Source: Parageobacillus sp. KH3-4 (GTDB lineage Bacteria; Bacillota; Bacilli; Bacillales; Anoxybacillaceae). Taken from it: DNA of 64,000 nt. Position 1 is the first letter of the stretch. Each line of letters opens with the position of its first letter. Below the pieces are notes generated by a model. That model was not told the DNA's origin. It saw nothing but the letters and a program-made list of their open reading frames with translations, and ran no database searches. The stretch is from assembly GCF_022846435.1 (NCBI RefSeq), contig NZ_AP025627.1, forward strand, positions 964,001 to 1,028,000, written 5' to 3'. Made by a program: the position numbers and the translations under genes. Positions 49,027 through 56,925 of this stretch are shown in pieces.

Positions 49027-49038
49027 GAGATGGGACAA

Positions 49039-49134
49039 ATGAAAGAGAACATAAAGGAATTTCTAGAATCGGTCTTTTTGTCGGCGGTATTTGCAATCGT
49101 TATGGGTTGCTTTCTCTATTATTTAACAGATTAA
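49039..49134 (+). CDS. 31-aa membrane peptide
   Basis: ATG after TAGGAGATGGG; a short charged N-terminus and one hydrophobic helix (SAVFAIVMGCFLYYL). First of a series of small membrane proteins. Confidence 0.55.
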   Translation: MKENIKEFLESVFLSAVFAIVMGCFLYYLTD

Positions 49135-49156
49135 GATAAGCAGGGAGGATGAAAAA

Positions 49157-49342
49157 ATGAAATGGCTGGCGTTGCTTATAACGATTATTCTTTTTCTTCT
49201 TTCTCATTCAAGTGGTGAGCCTTCTCCGCAAATTCGTGTTGTAAATGAAGGAACAAAAAGCATTTCGGAGATGAAACAAAAAGAAATCGAGGAATGGAGG
49301 GAAAAATATGGCGTACCTATCTCAAGTGAAATCGAACGGTAG
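49157..49342 (+). CDS. 61-aa secreted or membrane-tethered protein
   Basis: N-terminal hydrophobic segment (WLALLITIILFLLSHSS) followed by a polar region ending in EEWREKYGVPISSEIER. GGGAGG precedes ATG. It overlaps the next gene by 35 bp. Confidence 0.65.
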   Translation: MKWLALLITIILFLLSHSSGEPSPQIRVVNEGTKSISEMKQKEIEEWREKYGVPISSEIER

Positions 49343-49607
49343 GCAGTATATTTATCTTTGCATGTACGTGGGGAGCCAAGAATATTCAACGAGAAAAGAA
49401 CGGCGTGTGTATTCATTCGGTGAAGCAAGAAAAGCGCTTCATCGAATGAAACGATGGAAAAGAAGATTCGCCGAGTTTCCTCAAGAACTGCTTGACCTTG
49501 GCTACGGCATGAAAGACCTGGAGCAATGGATTCAAACATTAGAAACAGGCATTACTCCAAAGGGAAGAAAATTTCCGGTAATAACTCAAAAACGTGCATT
49601 ATTTTAA
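49308..49607 (+). CDS. 99-aa basic protein of unknown function
   Basis: Starts at ATG after GGAGGG. Strongly basic and aromatic (ALHRMKRWKRRFAEFPQELL), no membrane segment. It may bind single-stranded DNA, as filamentous phages need, but there is no motif to prove it. Last gene before a strong terminator. Confidence 0.65.
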   Translation: MAYLSQVKSNGRQYIYLCMYVGSQEYSTRKERRVYSFGEARKALHRMKRWKRRFAEFPQELLDLGYGMKDLEQWIQTLETGITPKGRKFPVITQKRALF

Positions 49608-49701
49608 AGATATAATAATATCTATAAAAATCCACGCCGCGCTATTTTTGCATGTTAATTGCAGCGCTATAACCATAAATAATTTATTTAATTAGTTTTT
49701 T

Positions 49702-49738
49702 AATCGGGGGAAAAGGCTTCTTTTCCCCCGATTTTTTT
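49702..49738 (+). terminator. Strong terminator between the replication and structural modules
   Basis: A perfect 13-bp GC-rich stem (49702-49714 with 49721-49733) followed by a T run. Confidence 0.93.
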
Positions 49739-49812
49739 CTATATGACCAAAATTTTTTGGTGATATGAAAACGAAAAAATCCTCTGTACATTTGAATTGT
49801 GGGGTGATGCAC

Positions 49813-50091
49813 ATGAATGAGCAAAATCAATCAACGACGGAACAAACAACGACTGAACAATCAATAACAGAACAATCGCCAACGGATCAATCAACGATAA
49901 ATCAATCAACGGCAGACCAGTCAACAATATCAAATCTCAATTTCGTTGATATGCGAGAACATACATTGATTGAAACGAAAGAAGGAAATATCGCAGTCAT
50001 TCATGAGATCACTCTTGGCGATGTTATTATTTCCGTGATATTGGCTGCTATGCTGATTTTTATGGTTCTTGAACGATTTATGAGGAGGTAG
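49813..50091 (+). CDS. Membrane protein with seven pentapeptide repeats
   Basis: 92 residues from ATG 49813 (GGGGTG six bases upstream; in-frame ATGs at 49765 and 49807 are worse placed). Residues 6-40 are seven copies of a five-residue unit Q-(S/T)-x-x-(E/D/N/S). They are followed by a polar stretch and one C-terminal helix (VIISVILAAMLIFMVL) with a basic end. It could be a minor coat or surface protein with a flexible exposed tail. Confidence 0.75.
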   Translation: MNEQNQSTTEQTTTEQSITEQSPTDQSTINQSTADQSTISNLNFVDMREHTLIETKEGNIAVIHEITLGDVIISVILAAMLIFMVLERFMRR

Positions 50092-50095
50092 GGAA

Positions 50096-50233
50096 ATGTA
50101 CACGCTTATATTTTCAGCAACACCAAAAGATATACTGGCTACCTACCTCGTAATAATGGCTTCGTGCATCGCTGCTTTCCCCGTCACGATGTTTCTGATC
50201 GAAACATTGAAAGGGGTAAGACGGCGATGGTAA
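50096..50233 (+). CDS. 45-aa membrane protein
   Basis: ATG after TGAGGAGGTAGGG. One long hydrophobic region (YLVIMASCIAAFPVTMFLI) and a basic tail KGVRRRW. Size fits minor coat proteins of filamentous phages. It overlaps the next gene by 7 bp. Confidence 0.65.
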   Translation: MYTLIFSATPKDILATYLVIMASCIAAFPVTMFLIETLKGVRRRW

Positions 50234-50367
50234 GTACAGGAACATTGGTCGCATATGCCTTTAAAGTTGTATTCGGAAATGGTGACATTTTAACAGCGCT
50301 CGGAGCATGGGCCATTTTCTTGACGTTATGTTTCATTACGATGGCGATTTATAAATCGGCGAGGTAA
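50227..50367 (+). CDS. 46-aa membrane protein
   Basis: Short N-terminus, a GNGDI turn, and one helix (ALGAWAIFLTLCFITMAIY) with a KSAR end. Translationally coupled to the previous gene. Confidence 0.68.
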   Translation: MVSTGTLVAYAFKVVFGNGDILTALGAWAIFLTLCFITMAIYKSAR

Positions 50368-50379
50368 GGAGGGAGTAAC

Positions 50380-50538
50380 GTGTCGAGTATTGGGAATGTA
50401 TTTGACTGGGCCTTTTTCTGGGGCGTGTTTGGATTTTTATTGAAAACTGTTGCTCCCTTCGTTATGTTAGTCATCGCGATTGTGGCAGTGGGGATGCTTC
50501 TACATGGTGTGATCGTTGCGATCAGATCGAGGTCGTGA
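50380..50538 (+). CDS. 52-aa membrane protein
   Basis: GTG start after AAGGAGGGAG. An aromatic N-terminal part (FDWAFFWGVFGFLLK) and a helix (FVMLVIAIVAVGMLL) with an RSRS tail; coat-protein-like layout. Confidence 0.68.
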   Translation: MSSIGNVFDWAFFWGVFGFLLKTVAPFVMLVIAIVAVGMLLHGVIVAIRSRS

Positions 50539-50544
50539 TGAACA

Positions 50545-50760
50545 ATGCCTCAATTTCAAACGTTTTTCACCCCGGCAAGGCTGGATGAGTTTTGGTACTA
50601 CGTCAAGTGGCTGCTTTTCTATGTTGCTCCGATGATTATGATTATAGCTGCGGCTGGAGCCATTTCGATATTGATTGTGATGATAAAAAAATCCTTTGCC
50701 AATGCAGAAGAAATTAATAAAAAGGACAATCAAGATGATTATGAAATCCGGCGTTATTAA
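50545..50760 (+). CDS. 71-aa membrane protein
   Basis: One central helix (VAPMIMIIAAAGAISILIVM) followed by a charged cytoplasmic tail of about 25 residues. Same operon; not recognised. Confidence 0.7.
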   Translation: MPQFQTFFTPARLDEFWYYVKWLLFYVAPMIMIIAAAGAISILIVMIKKSFANAEEINKKDNQDDYEIRRY

Positions 50761-50817
50761 GGTTTCAACTAGCTTTGCTAGTGAAATAAATAATTACGAT
50801 TTAAGGAGGAATTATCA

Positions 50818-51009
50818 ATGCCTGTTTTAGGTGCAGCAATTGATCTTTCTGGTTTAACACTGCCGTTTACCGTTTCAGACTTGATAGGAAGTGTTAACTC
50901 TTTGGTTTCATGGGTAGGCCCATTTGTTCTATTAGCGCTTGCCATTGGTTTCGCACCAAAAATCATCGCATTCATCAAATCCATTCTTGGCCGTGCAACG
51001 GCGAAGTAA
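50818..51009 (+). CDS. Major-coat-like protein (inovirus pVIII-like)
   Basis: 63 residues: a mildly acidic amphipathic start, a central helix (VGPFVLLALAIGFAPKIIAF) and a basic C-terminus (KSILGRATAK) that could face DNA. This three-part layout is that of filamentous-phage major coat proteins without a signal peptide. It has the best ribosome site of the cluster (AAGGAGGAATTATCA before ATG) and is followed directly by a terminator, as gene VIII is in Ff phages. Assignment is by layout and position, not by sequence match. Confidence 0.6.
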   Translation: MPVLGAAIDLSGLTLPFTVSDLIGSVNSLVSWVGPFVLLALAIGFAPKIIAFIKSILGRATAK

Positions 51010-51012
51010 TCC

Positions 51013-51046
51013 ACTAAAAAAGGGGGAGAAATCCTCCTTTTTTAGT
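51013..51046 (+). terminator. Terminator after the major-coat-like gene
   Basis: An imperfect 14-bp stem (51013-51026 with 51032-51046) with a T run, 4 bp after the stop codon. Confidence 0.88.
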
Positions 51047-51068
51047 AGGAAGGCGTGGGATGTATTAA

Positions 51069-52127
51069 ATGATTAAAAAAACAAGCAGTCTATTGTTATG
51101 TTTTTTCCTATTTTATCCGTTAAGTGCTTTCGCGTTTACGGTTTATGAAGTGAGTGGGATCGCCATTAAAAGTGGGCCATACTATTCGCCAAGTGATGAT
51201 AAGTATATCGTTGAATTTGATCCAAATATAGTAAGAAAAGTGGTTTATGGTTCGTATACAGATGCTACTTTTTCCACACCAATGACCGTAAAAGTAAGGG
51301 AATTAGGGGAAAATGAGTATTTTTACGGTGTACACTACTTCACATGCAATTCCTATTATAAGGCGGAATACTTTGACGGATCGGGCACATTGGTGGGGAC
51401 AGTAAAATTTCATGCGACAGAGTTAGTCAATCCTACATGCAATAGCGACACTTCGTTGGGAAACGGCGGTTCGGGCAGTTGCACTGGCTGTGATTTATTC
51501 AATTGCCCCGGATGGAGCCAGTACATGAGCAAATTAGACGAAATCAAAAATGTGATTCCGCCTGCGCCGAACTGGAATCAAGTCGCAGTGATTTTTCGCG
51601 ATACGATCGTACCGCAACTCGTATCCGACTTAGAAGTGATGCTGGGAACAGCGCCATCGCCGCCAGCAGAGCCGCCGGACCTTCCAGGAGTGGACACGCA
51701 CGGCATTGAGGACAAAGTGCCAAGCATGCCTGATTCAGGATTGGATACGTCGGGATTTACGAAAGATCGTATCGAGAGTGAAGCGCCGGAAATTGAATTT
51801 CGTGAAGACGAATCGGGAGGCTTCGATATTGTAAACCCAATAGATACTTTGCCGCCATTACCGGATAAAATGCCGGAACCGGGAAACACGGATGCAGGGG
51901 GATGGGACGCCGGACATCCTCAAGAACCTGAAGACGCGCCAATGCCTATTCCGAAAAATCAAGACGGGACACCGGATACAGGAGACGCGCCAATCCCGAG
52001 CCAAAACAACGACATCCCGCCAAGCCCCGGAGACAACAGTAGCAATCCACCAATACCGCAAGACGACGGCATGCCAGGCTCAAAATACTACAAAAAACAC
52101 CCTGATGATCCGGATGGATCAGGTTAG
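51069..52127 (+). CDS. Secreted protein with Pro/Asp-rich C-terminal region
   Basis: 352 residues. A signal peptide (about residues 1-22, ending SAFA) is followed by a globular part of about 110 residues, a cysteine cluster SCTGCDLFNCPGW, and a long low-complexity tail rich in Pro, Asp and Gly (for example PPSPGDNSSNPPIP). No membrane anchor at the end. Its place after the coat gene is where filamentous phages keep attachment genes. Confidence 0.7.
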   Translation: MIKKTSSLLLCFFLFYPLSAFAFTVYEVSGIAIKSGPYYSPSDDKYIVEFDPNIVRKVVYGSYTDATFSTPMTVKVRELGENEYFYGVHYFTCNSYYKAEYFDGSGTLVGTVKFHATELVNPTCNSDTSLGNGGSGSCTGCDLFNCPGWSQYMSKLDEIKNVIPPAPNWNQVAVIFRDTIVPQLVSDLEVMLGTAPSPPAEPPDLPGVDTHGIEDKVPSMPDSGLDTSGFTKDRIESEAPEIEFREDESGGFDIVNPIDTLPPLPDKMPEPGNTDAGGWDAGHPQEPEDAPMPIPKNQDGTPDTGDAPIPSQNNDIPPSPGDNSSNPPIPQDDGMPGSKYYKKHPDDPDGSG

Positions 52128-52141
52128 TAGGAGGGGATTGA

Positions 52142-53632
52142 GTGAGAAAAACCTTATTTATAATATTATTCTCCACTTTCCTAATCATCACTTTAGATAA
52201 TCAGCAAATATTTGCTGCTCCTGGAGGTTATTTTGATGGAAAAGCAGTACCTACCACATCAGGTGGTACAACTACGGTAATAACAGATAATAATGCAGGG
52301 ACTGGTGATGGATTAAGGTATGGTCCTAATCCAGTTTTATACTTCACTGAAAATGTAAATATAAGAAAAATATATATCATCGCAGATAAAACAAGTGATG
52401 CAGCAGTATCTTTTTATTCCGATGATGCAGGGACTAAACTAATCCGGTCAATAACATTCGATAAATTTACTTATGGTGTTTGGAATGATATTTCAGTTGA
52501 CAATGTAAAAAAGATAACATTTCACAAAACAAGTGTTAATAGTAATAATCCTGCAATTAAGGAATTTGATGTAATTACAGAACAAATGATTTCTTATTTA
52601 GAACCAGTAAATAATTTAACTGTAACCAAAATAACAGATTCAAGCGTCGCTTTACATTGGGATAATCCAAGTTCTGAAAACTTTATAGGAGTTGAATTAT
52701 ACAAAAATGGTAAGATGATTAGTTCATTGTCTAAAGAAAAAACAGAATATCAAATAACGGGGTTGGAATCAAATACTGAATATACTTTTGAAATTTATGC
52801 TGTCTATACACCTAGAATTAGATCCGTAGCAGTATTGAAAACAGTTAAAACATTAGAAGAAATACCAATAGTTGAAATAACAAATTTAAAGGCAGATGCA
52901 AAATATGACCGTGTAAAGCTTTCTTGGACTCTTCCAGAAAGTGAGTTTTTCTCACACGTCAATATTTACCGTAAAAAGGTTGAAGAAAAATTATTTTTTG
53001 ACCGTTTATTTGGCGCGTCATCCGTTTCTGCAGCAACAACATCTGACGGCTACACTCCTATGTTTGAAACGAATGGAACGTATTGGACCGATTTGACGGT
53101 TGATCCAGAAACGACGTATTCGTACAAGGTGACGTCGGAGAACATCGAAGGAAAGGAGTCAAATGGGGTAACCATTGAAGTAACAACTCCCTCAGAACCT
53201 CTTCCAACGATGGATGGAGTGTCAGCAACACAAGATGAAAACGGTGACTATGTTGTGACATGGACAAGCCCTACCACTGGGAGAGTGAAAGTTTTGATTA
53301 GCGGCAAAGAATATGCGACCGTTGATGCCGCAACGCAAAAAATTGTTATTCCTAAAGAAGATATGAAGCTTAATTTTTTCGGAGGCTATGACGCAAAATT
53401 AGTGCCGATCAGCGAAAGGGGAACGGAGGGAAAACCTGTACAGGTTCCTGTGGTTGGAGAAACAAAAGTGGATCTGCCTTTTTCTTTTGATGAGTTCATG
53501 CAGACAGTCATTAGCATCCTTGCCTGGGCAGCACCGTTTATCTTGCTATCTCTTGTTCTCATTTTTTGGCGGCCATTTATCGAGTTTTTGCGAAAAGCGA
53601 TTCTTGCTAAAGGAGGGCGTGTGAAGCAATGA
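52142..53632 (+). CDS. Membrane-anchored fibronectin-III adhesin (pIII-like)
   Basis: 496 residues from GTG 52142 (GGAGGGG upstream). Signal peptide (1-21), an N-terminal region of about 140 residues, then two or three fibronectin type III domains (VTKITDSSVALHWDNP at about 160; VKLSWTLPESEFF at about 260; VVTWTSPTTGRVKVL at about 365), and one C-terminal helix (ILAWAAPFILLSLVLIFW) with a basic end. A secreted head with a C-terminal anchor is the plan of filamentous-phage adsorption protein pIII. The first 820 bp are clearly more AT-rich than the rest. Confidence 0.7.
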   Translation: MRKTLFIILFSTFLIITLDNQQIFAAPGGYFDGKAVPTTSGGTTTVITDNNAGTGDGLRYGPNPVLYFTENVNIRKIYIIADKTSDAAVSFYSDDAGTKLIRSITFDKFTYGVWNDISVDNVKKITFHKTSVNSNNPAIKEFDVITEQMISYLEPVNNLTVTKITDSSVALHWDNPSSENFIGVELYKNGKMISSLSKEKTEYQITGLESNTEYTFEIYAVYTPRIRSVAVLKTVKTLEEIPIVEITNLKADAKYDRVKLSWTLPESEFFSHVNIYRKKVEEKLFFDRLFGASSVSAATTSDGYTPMFETNGTYWTDLTVDPETTYSYKVTSENIEGKESNGVTIEVTTPSEPLPTMDGVSATQDENGDYVVTWTSPTTGRVKVLISGKEYATVDAATQKIVIPKEDMKLNFFGGYDAKLVPISERGTEGKPVQVPVVGETKVDLPFSFDEFMQTVISILAWAAPFILLSLVLIFWRPFIEFLRKAILAKGGRVKQ

Positions 53633-53769
53633 ATTTTGATATTTTGCAGGCTGTTTTAGAAATCATTTTTCAACGGTACATGGTTTATCTCGCGCCCGTT
53701 TTGTTCCTGTTTGCGGTAGTGATGTTTGGCGAGCGTCTTATTGATTTTCTATATAGGGTGATACGATGA
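53629..53769 (+). CDS. 46-aa membrane protein
   Basis: ATG overlaps the previous stop (ATGA), with AAAGGAGGG upstream. One helix (YLAPVLFLFAVVMFG) and a basic end (YRVIR). Minor-coat-like size. Confidence 0.65.
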   Translation: MNFDILQAVLEIIFQRYMVYLAPVLFLFAVVMFGERLIDFLYRVIR

Positions 53770-54245
53770 TTCATTTCTTTTTTCCACTTGTCATTGGCGG
53801 TATTTTGACAGATGCATTCGGCAAACTATTTGATGTCATATGGTCAGTAATCAAATGGATTGGCCGTCTGTTGAAAAAGCTATTTCAAGGGCTGATTGAC
53901 CTTCTTGTTGGCTTTTTTGAAGTTATCTATGCGTTGATAGATGGATTGCTGTATTTTCTTTATAAAATCGGTGTCCTGGCCGTAAAGCTGTTTTTGTTGT
54001 TTTTTGAACTGGCAAAAATGATTGTTTCATTGTTTGTCGGCTTTGCCAAAACTCTTGCCAGCTTGGTGTATATTCCAAGAGGGGGAAGCGGCCATGGGTA
54101 TTCTGAAATGTTGGGAAAAATTTTCTCAAGCATGAAACCTCTACAATTAGATCCCATTGCATATATATTGCTTTTTATTCTCTGGATGTTTACGGTTGTT
54201 GCCGCAATTAAGTTGCTATCGTCGATTCGGGTAGGAGGGGACTAA
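53766..54245 (+). CDS. Multi-helix membrane protein (pVI-like position)
   Basis: 159 residues with an amphipathic start and three to four membrane or membrane-lying helices (LLYFLYKIGVLAVKLFLLFF; PIAYILLFILWMFTVVAAI). It lies between the adhesin and the ATPase genes, where pVI is found in filamentous phages. ATG overlaps the previous stop. Confidence 0.68.
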   Translation: MIHFFFPLVIGGILTDAFGKLFDVIWSVIKWIGRLLKKLFQGLIDLLVGFFEVIYALIDGLLYFLYKIGVLAVKLFLLFFELAKMIVSLFVGFAKTLASLVYIPRGGSGHGYSEMLGKIFSSMKPLQLDPIAYILLFILWMFTVVAAIKLLSSIRVGGD

Positions 54246-54249
54246 TTCC

Positions 54250-54531
54250 ATGAGCATAAGAGATCAGATTCACAGTTTTATTGATAAAATTTTTAACCCT
54301 CCTATTACGTTTCTTGATATGGGGATTGAGAAGTTACGTTCGGTGAGCCGCCTCACAGCGCAAGGGCTGAATGTGGGGAAGTATTTGTCGATATTCGGAG
54401 ATTTACCGACATCATGGCAGCTTGTTATTTCGTCAGCGCTTATGTCAGTGGTGATTCTTGGTTCGTTGCTGATTTTCCGTTCGGTGATGAGAATCTATTA
54501 TAGCTTGAAAGAAGGTGTGAAGTGGTGGTAG
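54250..54531 (+). CDS. 93-aa single-helix membrane protein
   Basis: A polar N-terminal half and one helix near the end (LVISSALMSVVILGSLLIF) followed by YYSLKEGVKWW. Not recognised. Confidence 0.68.
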   Translation: MSIRDQIHSFIDKIFNPPITFLDMGIEKLRSVSRLTAQGLNVGKYLSIFGDLPTSWQLVISSALMSVVILGSLLIFRSVMRIYYSLKEGVKWW

Positions 54532-54668
54532 ATGCGTTTTTCTATATGTTTGTACTTGGTTCCGGGGCGGCAAGTGGAGTGGGAGTCGTTGCGTTCATCG
54601 GCTGGAAGGTTGTGCAGTATTCGAATAGAAAAACGTTGAAAAAACAACAGCGAAGGGCGGTAGTATGA
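54525..54668 (+). CDS. 47-aa membrane protein
   Basis: GTG start, GAAGGTG upstream, overlapping the previous stop. One glycine-rich helix (FVLGSGAASGVGVVAFIG) and a very basic tail with RKTLKKQQRRAVV. Layout fits a small coat or assembly protein. Confidence 0.62.
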   Translation: MVDAFFYMFVLGSGAASGVGVVAFIGWKVVQYSNRKTLKKQQRRAVV

Positions 54669-55069
54669 TGACACTATTAAGAAGAAAAGAAAAAGACGAA
54701 TTTTTTCCAGAAACAAACGATATTCTCATTGTGTTCGATGATGAACAGAAAACGAGTGATATTCAACGGATTGATGAAATTCGAGATAACTCTATATATG
54801 TAATCGGAAAATATAATATTCCAATTCATGATTGCGAAATAACAACAGGGCCGGAAGGCAGGCATTTTTTCTATCGCGCACCATCACGTTCCGTCCAGGA
54901 AACAAAGCGTTTGGCCGAACTTGAAAAAAGCATCGTGCTTCGGCAAATAACTTCTTACCGTCCGCCAAATCCGCCAAGTCAACTGGATATGACGAAAATT
55001 CTTCTATTTGGGCTTGTCTTTTTTGCTTTCATTATTGTCGGCATTTCTAGCTGTGGAGGTGGTTCGTAA
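54665..55069 (+). CDS. 134-aa protein with C-terminal membrane helix
   Basis: A soluble N-terminal part of about 105 residues and one C-terminal helix (ILLFGLVFFAFIIVGI) ending SSCGGGS. Overlaps both neighbours by a few bases, so it is part of a tightly packed operon. No family recognised. Confidence 0.7.
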   Translation: MMTLLRRKEKDEFFPETNDILIVFDDEQKTSDIQRIDEIRDNSIYVIGKYNIPIHDCEITTGPEGRHFFYRAPSRSVQETKRLAELEKSIVLRQITSYRPPNPPSQLDMTKILLFGLVFFAFIIVGISSCGGGS

Positions 55070-55230
55070 TGCAAAATCAATTGGCGTTTCTGATTTTTGA
55101 ATTAAAAGGCATTATCGACACGATGGAGGAAATAGCAGACATAGACGACCAATGGGAACATCCCTGCATTGACAGGCTTCAATCAAAAATCAATGAACTT
55201 GTCGCGCTGATTCAACCGAAGGAGTGTTGA
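55069..55230 (+). CDS. 53-aa helical protein
   Basis: Starts at the ATG overlapping the previous stop (TAATG). Acidic and helical (GIIDTMEEIADIDDQWEHP), no membrane segment. Not recognised. Confidence 0.62.
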   Translation: MQNQLAFLIFELKGIIDTMEEIADIDDQWEHPCIDRLQSKINELVALIQPKEC

Positions 55231-55234
55231 GAAA

Positions 55235-55588
55235 ATGCAAGGTACAAGCAATGCCGAGAAGCTGCAAAGCGTCATTTCCGACGACTTATTTCCACAAGTG
55301 CAACATATTTCAGACGTAAAACAAGTACTGGAGGAAATGACAACAAAGGCACAAGAGCTGCAAGAATGGCAGATCAAAGCGATTTTATTGCTGGAAAGTC
55401 TTTCAAAAAATGAGTATCTGCATGGGAATAGCGATCCATATAGGGAGATTATTAACTTTATCATGGAAGGAAAAGTGCTTGTGGCCGATCCGCAATACTA
55501 TATTGATACCATCGAAGCGCTGATTCCGAAACCTCCGAAACCTGTCATTGTAGCTCCGAACGGAGTCGAGAAAGGAGGAAAACGCTGA
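55235..55588 (+). CDS. 117-aa soluble protein
   Basis: Coiled-coil prediction in the centre (VLEEMTTKAQELQEWQIKAI) and a Pro-rich end (IPKPPKPVIVAPNG). It directly precedes the ATPase gene, overlapping by one base. Not recognised. Confidence 0.68.
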   Translation: MQGTSNAEKLQSVISDDLFPQVQHISDVKQVLEEMTTKAQELQEWQIKAILLLESLSKNEYLHGNSDPYREIINFIMEGKVLVADPQYYIDTIEALIPKPPKPVIVAPNGVEKGGKR

Positions 55589-56244
55589 TGGCGCATCATT
55601 TCTTTATACAGGGACCTTTAGGAGCAGGAAAAACGTTGTTGATGTCGGTTTTGGCGCATCATTGGCGCGAAAAAGTCCGCGCACTTGGCGGTGATATTCA
55701 ACTATTTTCAAACTACGGATTAAAGGATTCGATGCCTCTTGAACATTATACCGATTGGTATAAGGTGGCCGAAGCGCAAGGGAGCATATGTTGCTGGGAT
55801 GAGTCACAAATGGCGTTCTCGAACAGAAGGTGGTCAAAATACGGTGCGACAATTGCAACAGAAGTAATGATGTTCACACGTAAAATGAAAAGCGTGCAAA
55901 TTTACTGTTCACCGTCTATTAATAACGTCGATAGTCGCATTCGCCAAATTGTTGAAGTGTTAATCAACGTTCGGAAAATCGGCGATCGCGGATTTGCAAT
56001 CCATTTTACGGACTATCAAACGGGAGAATTTATGCATAAGCAATTTTTGCCGATGTGGAAAGCAAAGAAAATATTCAAACTGGGTTTGTATGATACGGAC
56101 ACGATAGTATTAGGTTTTCCTCTGCCGTCGACAGAACGAGAAGGAAATGAGTTTTTCCGGACGCTTGAAGAAATTCATGATAAAGCACGCGGGACGGTAA
56201 GGAGGGCTGCCCATGAATTACTCACTGGTGCCGGAGCATTATAA
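55588..56244 (+). CDS. Zot/pI-like assembly ATPase
   Basis: 218 residues with Walker A GPLGAGKT at 9-16, Walker B CCWDE at 68-72 and the later sensor-like TRKMKSVQIYCSPSINNVD, matching the Zot (zonula occludens toxin) ATPase domain of filamentous-phage protein pI. pI drives coat assembly at the membrane. Unlike most Zot/pI proteins it shows no membrane helix or outer domain, so it would need a membrane partner. It is the hallmark gene of the cluster. Confidence 0.8.
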   Translation: MAHHFFIQGPLGAGKTLLMSVLAHHWREKVRALGGDIQLFSNYGLKDSMPLEHYTDWYKVAEAQGSICCWDESQMAFSNRRWSKYGATIATEVMMFTRKMKSVQIYCSPSINNVDSRIRQIVEVLINVRKIGDRGFAIHFTDYQTGEFMHKQFLPMWKAKKIFKLGLYDTDTIVLGFPLPSTEREGNEFFRTLEEIHDKARGTVRRAAHELLTGAGAL

Positions 56245-56554
56245 GGAGAAAGATCCGCGCAGTTTGCTCTATCATTTTCCATCTATTCCAGTCGTGAAAT
56301 TCGCGAAAATTACGCAGAAATTCTATTTTTTCAAGCAGCTTGAAATAGCCCAGGATATTACCAACCGAATGGGGTATATTTTGCTGCCATCGGTATGCAT
56401 GCACTGGGAGCGCGTAAAACAATTTGCTGATCGCCGTATTAAAATAGGTAGAAACTCGTTTTTTATGATGAAGCTGGAAGAATTGACGGAAACAGAAAAC
56501 AGAAAGCTGCAAGAGTATCTGGAAGAAATACGCGAGCACGGGAAAACAAAATAG
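56213..56554 (+). CDS. 113-aa protein of unknown function
   Basis: Overlaps the ATPase gene by 32 bp; AAGGAGGG precedes ATG. Mixed helix-strand protein with a helical C-terminus (KLEELTETENRKLQEYLEE). No membrane helix. It may work with the ATPase. Confidence 0.65.
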   Translation: MNYSLVPEHYKEKDPRSLLYHFPSIPVVKFAKITQKFYFFKQLEIAQDITNRMGYILLPSVCMHWERVKQFADRRIKIGRNSFFMMKLEELTETENRKLQEYLEEIREHGKTK

Positions 56555-56565
56555 GAGGGAAAGCG

Positions 56566-56925
56566 ATGATTCAACTCACTGATAAAGAGTTAGGAATCCT
56601 GCTTCTGCATATGGGGATTATGCGTAAAGAGATCAAAAAAGCATTAAAGCGAAATTATGGATTTTTTGAAGGTAAGAAAAAAGTTGCTTGCTATGATTCC
56701 ATTACTAAGACGCTAGGCGAGCAATTAGAGAAAAATGGAGAGTGCTATTTATACCATCTTCCATTTGACGACGAACAGCTAAACATGCTTCATTCTTTCC
56801 TTATATTTTATACGATTGAATTAAAACGGCAGGCAGAACGGGAAAATATTGATTATCAAGCTAACGAAACATTGCAGCTGCTTGAAACTATATTACGCAA
56901 AATAAAGAAAGGGAGTGTAGCATAA
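56566..56925 (+). CDS. 119-aa helical protein of unknown function
   Basis: GGAGGG before ATG. Mostly helical and soluble (ELGILLLHMGIMRKEIKKAL). Ends one base into the next gene. Confidence 0.65.
   Translation: MIQLTDKELGILLLHMGIMRKEIKKALKRNYGFFEGKKKVACYDSITKTLGEQLEKNGECYLYHLPFDDEQLNMLHSFLIFYTIELKRQAERENIDYQANETLQLLETILRKIKKGSVA

Noticed and set aside
49620-49700. Possible filamentous-phage intergenic origin with GCGCTAT direct repeats
   Set aside because: Only two short repeats and no stable hairpin; the 47974-48198 arrays are a far stronger origin candidate.
49828-49932. Short regular DNA repeats considered as a CRISPR-like array
   Set aside because: The 15-bp units are in frame, contiguous without spacers and encode a protein repeat; no cas genes nearby.
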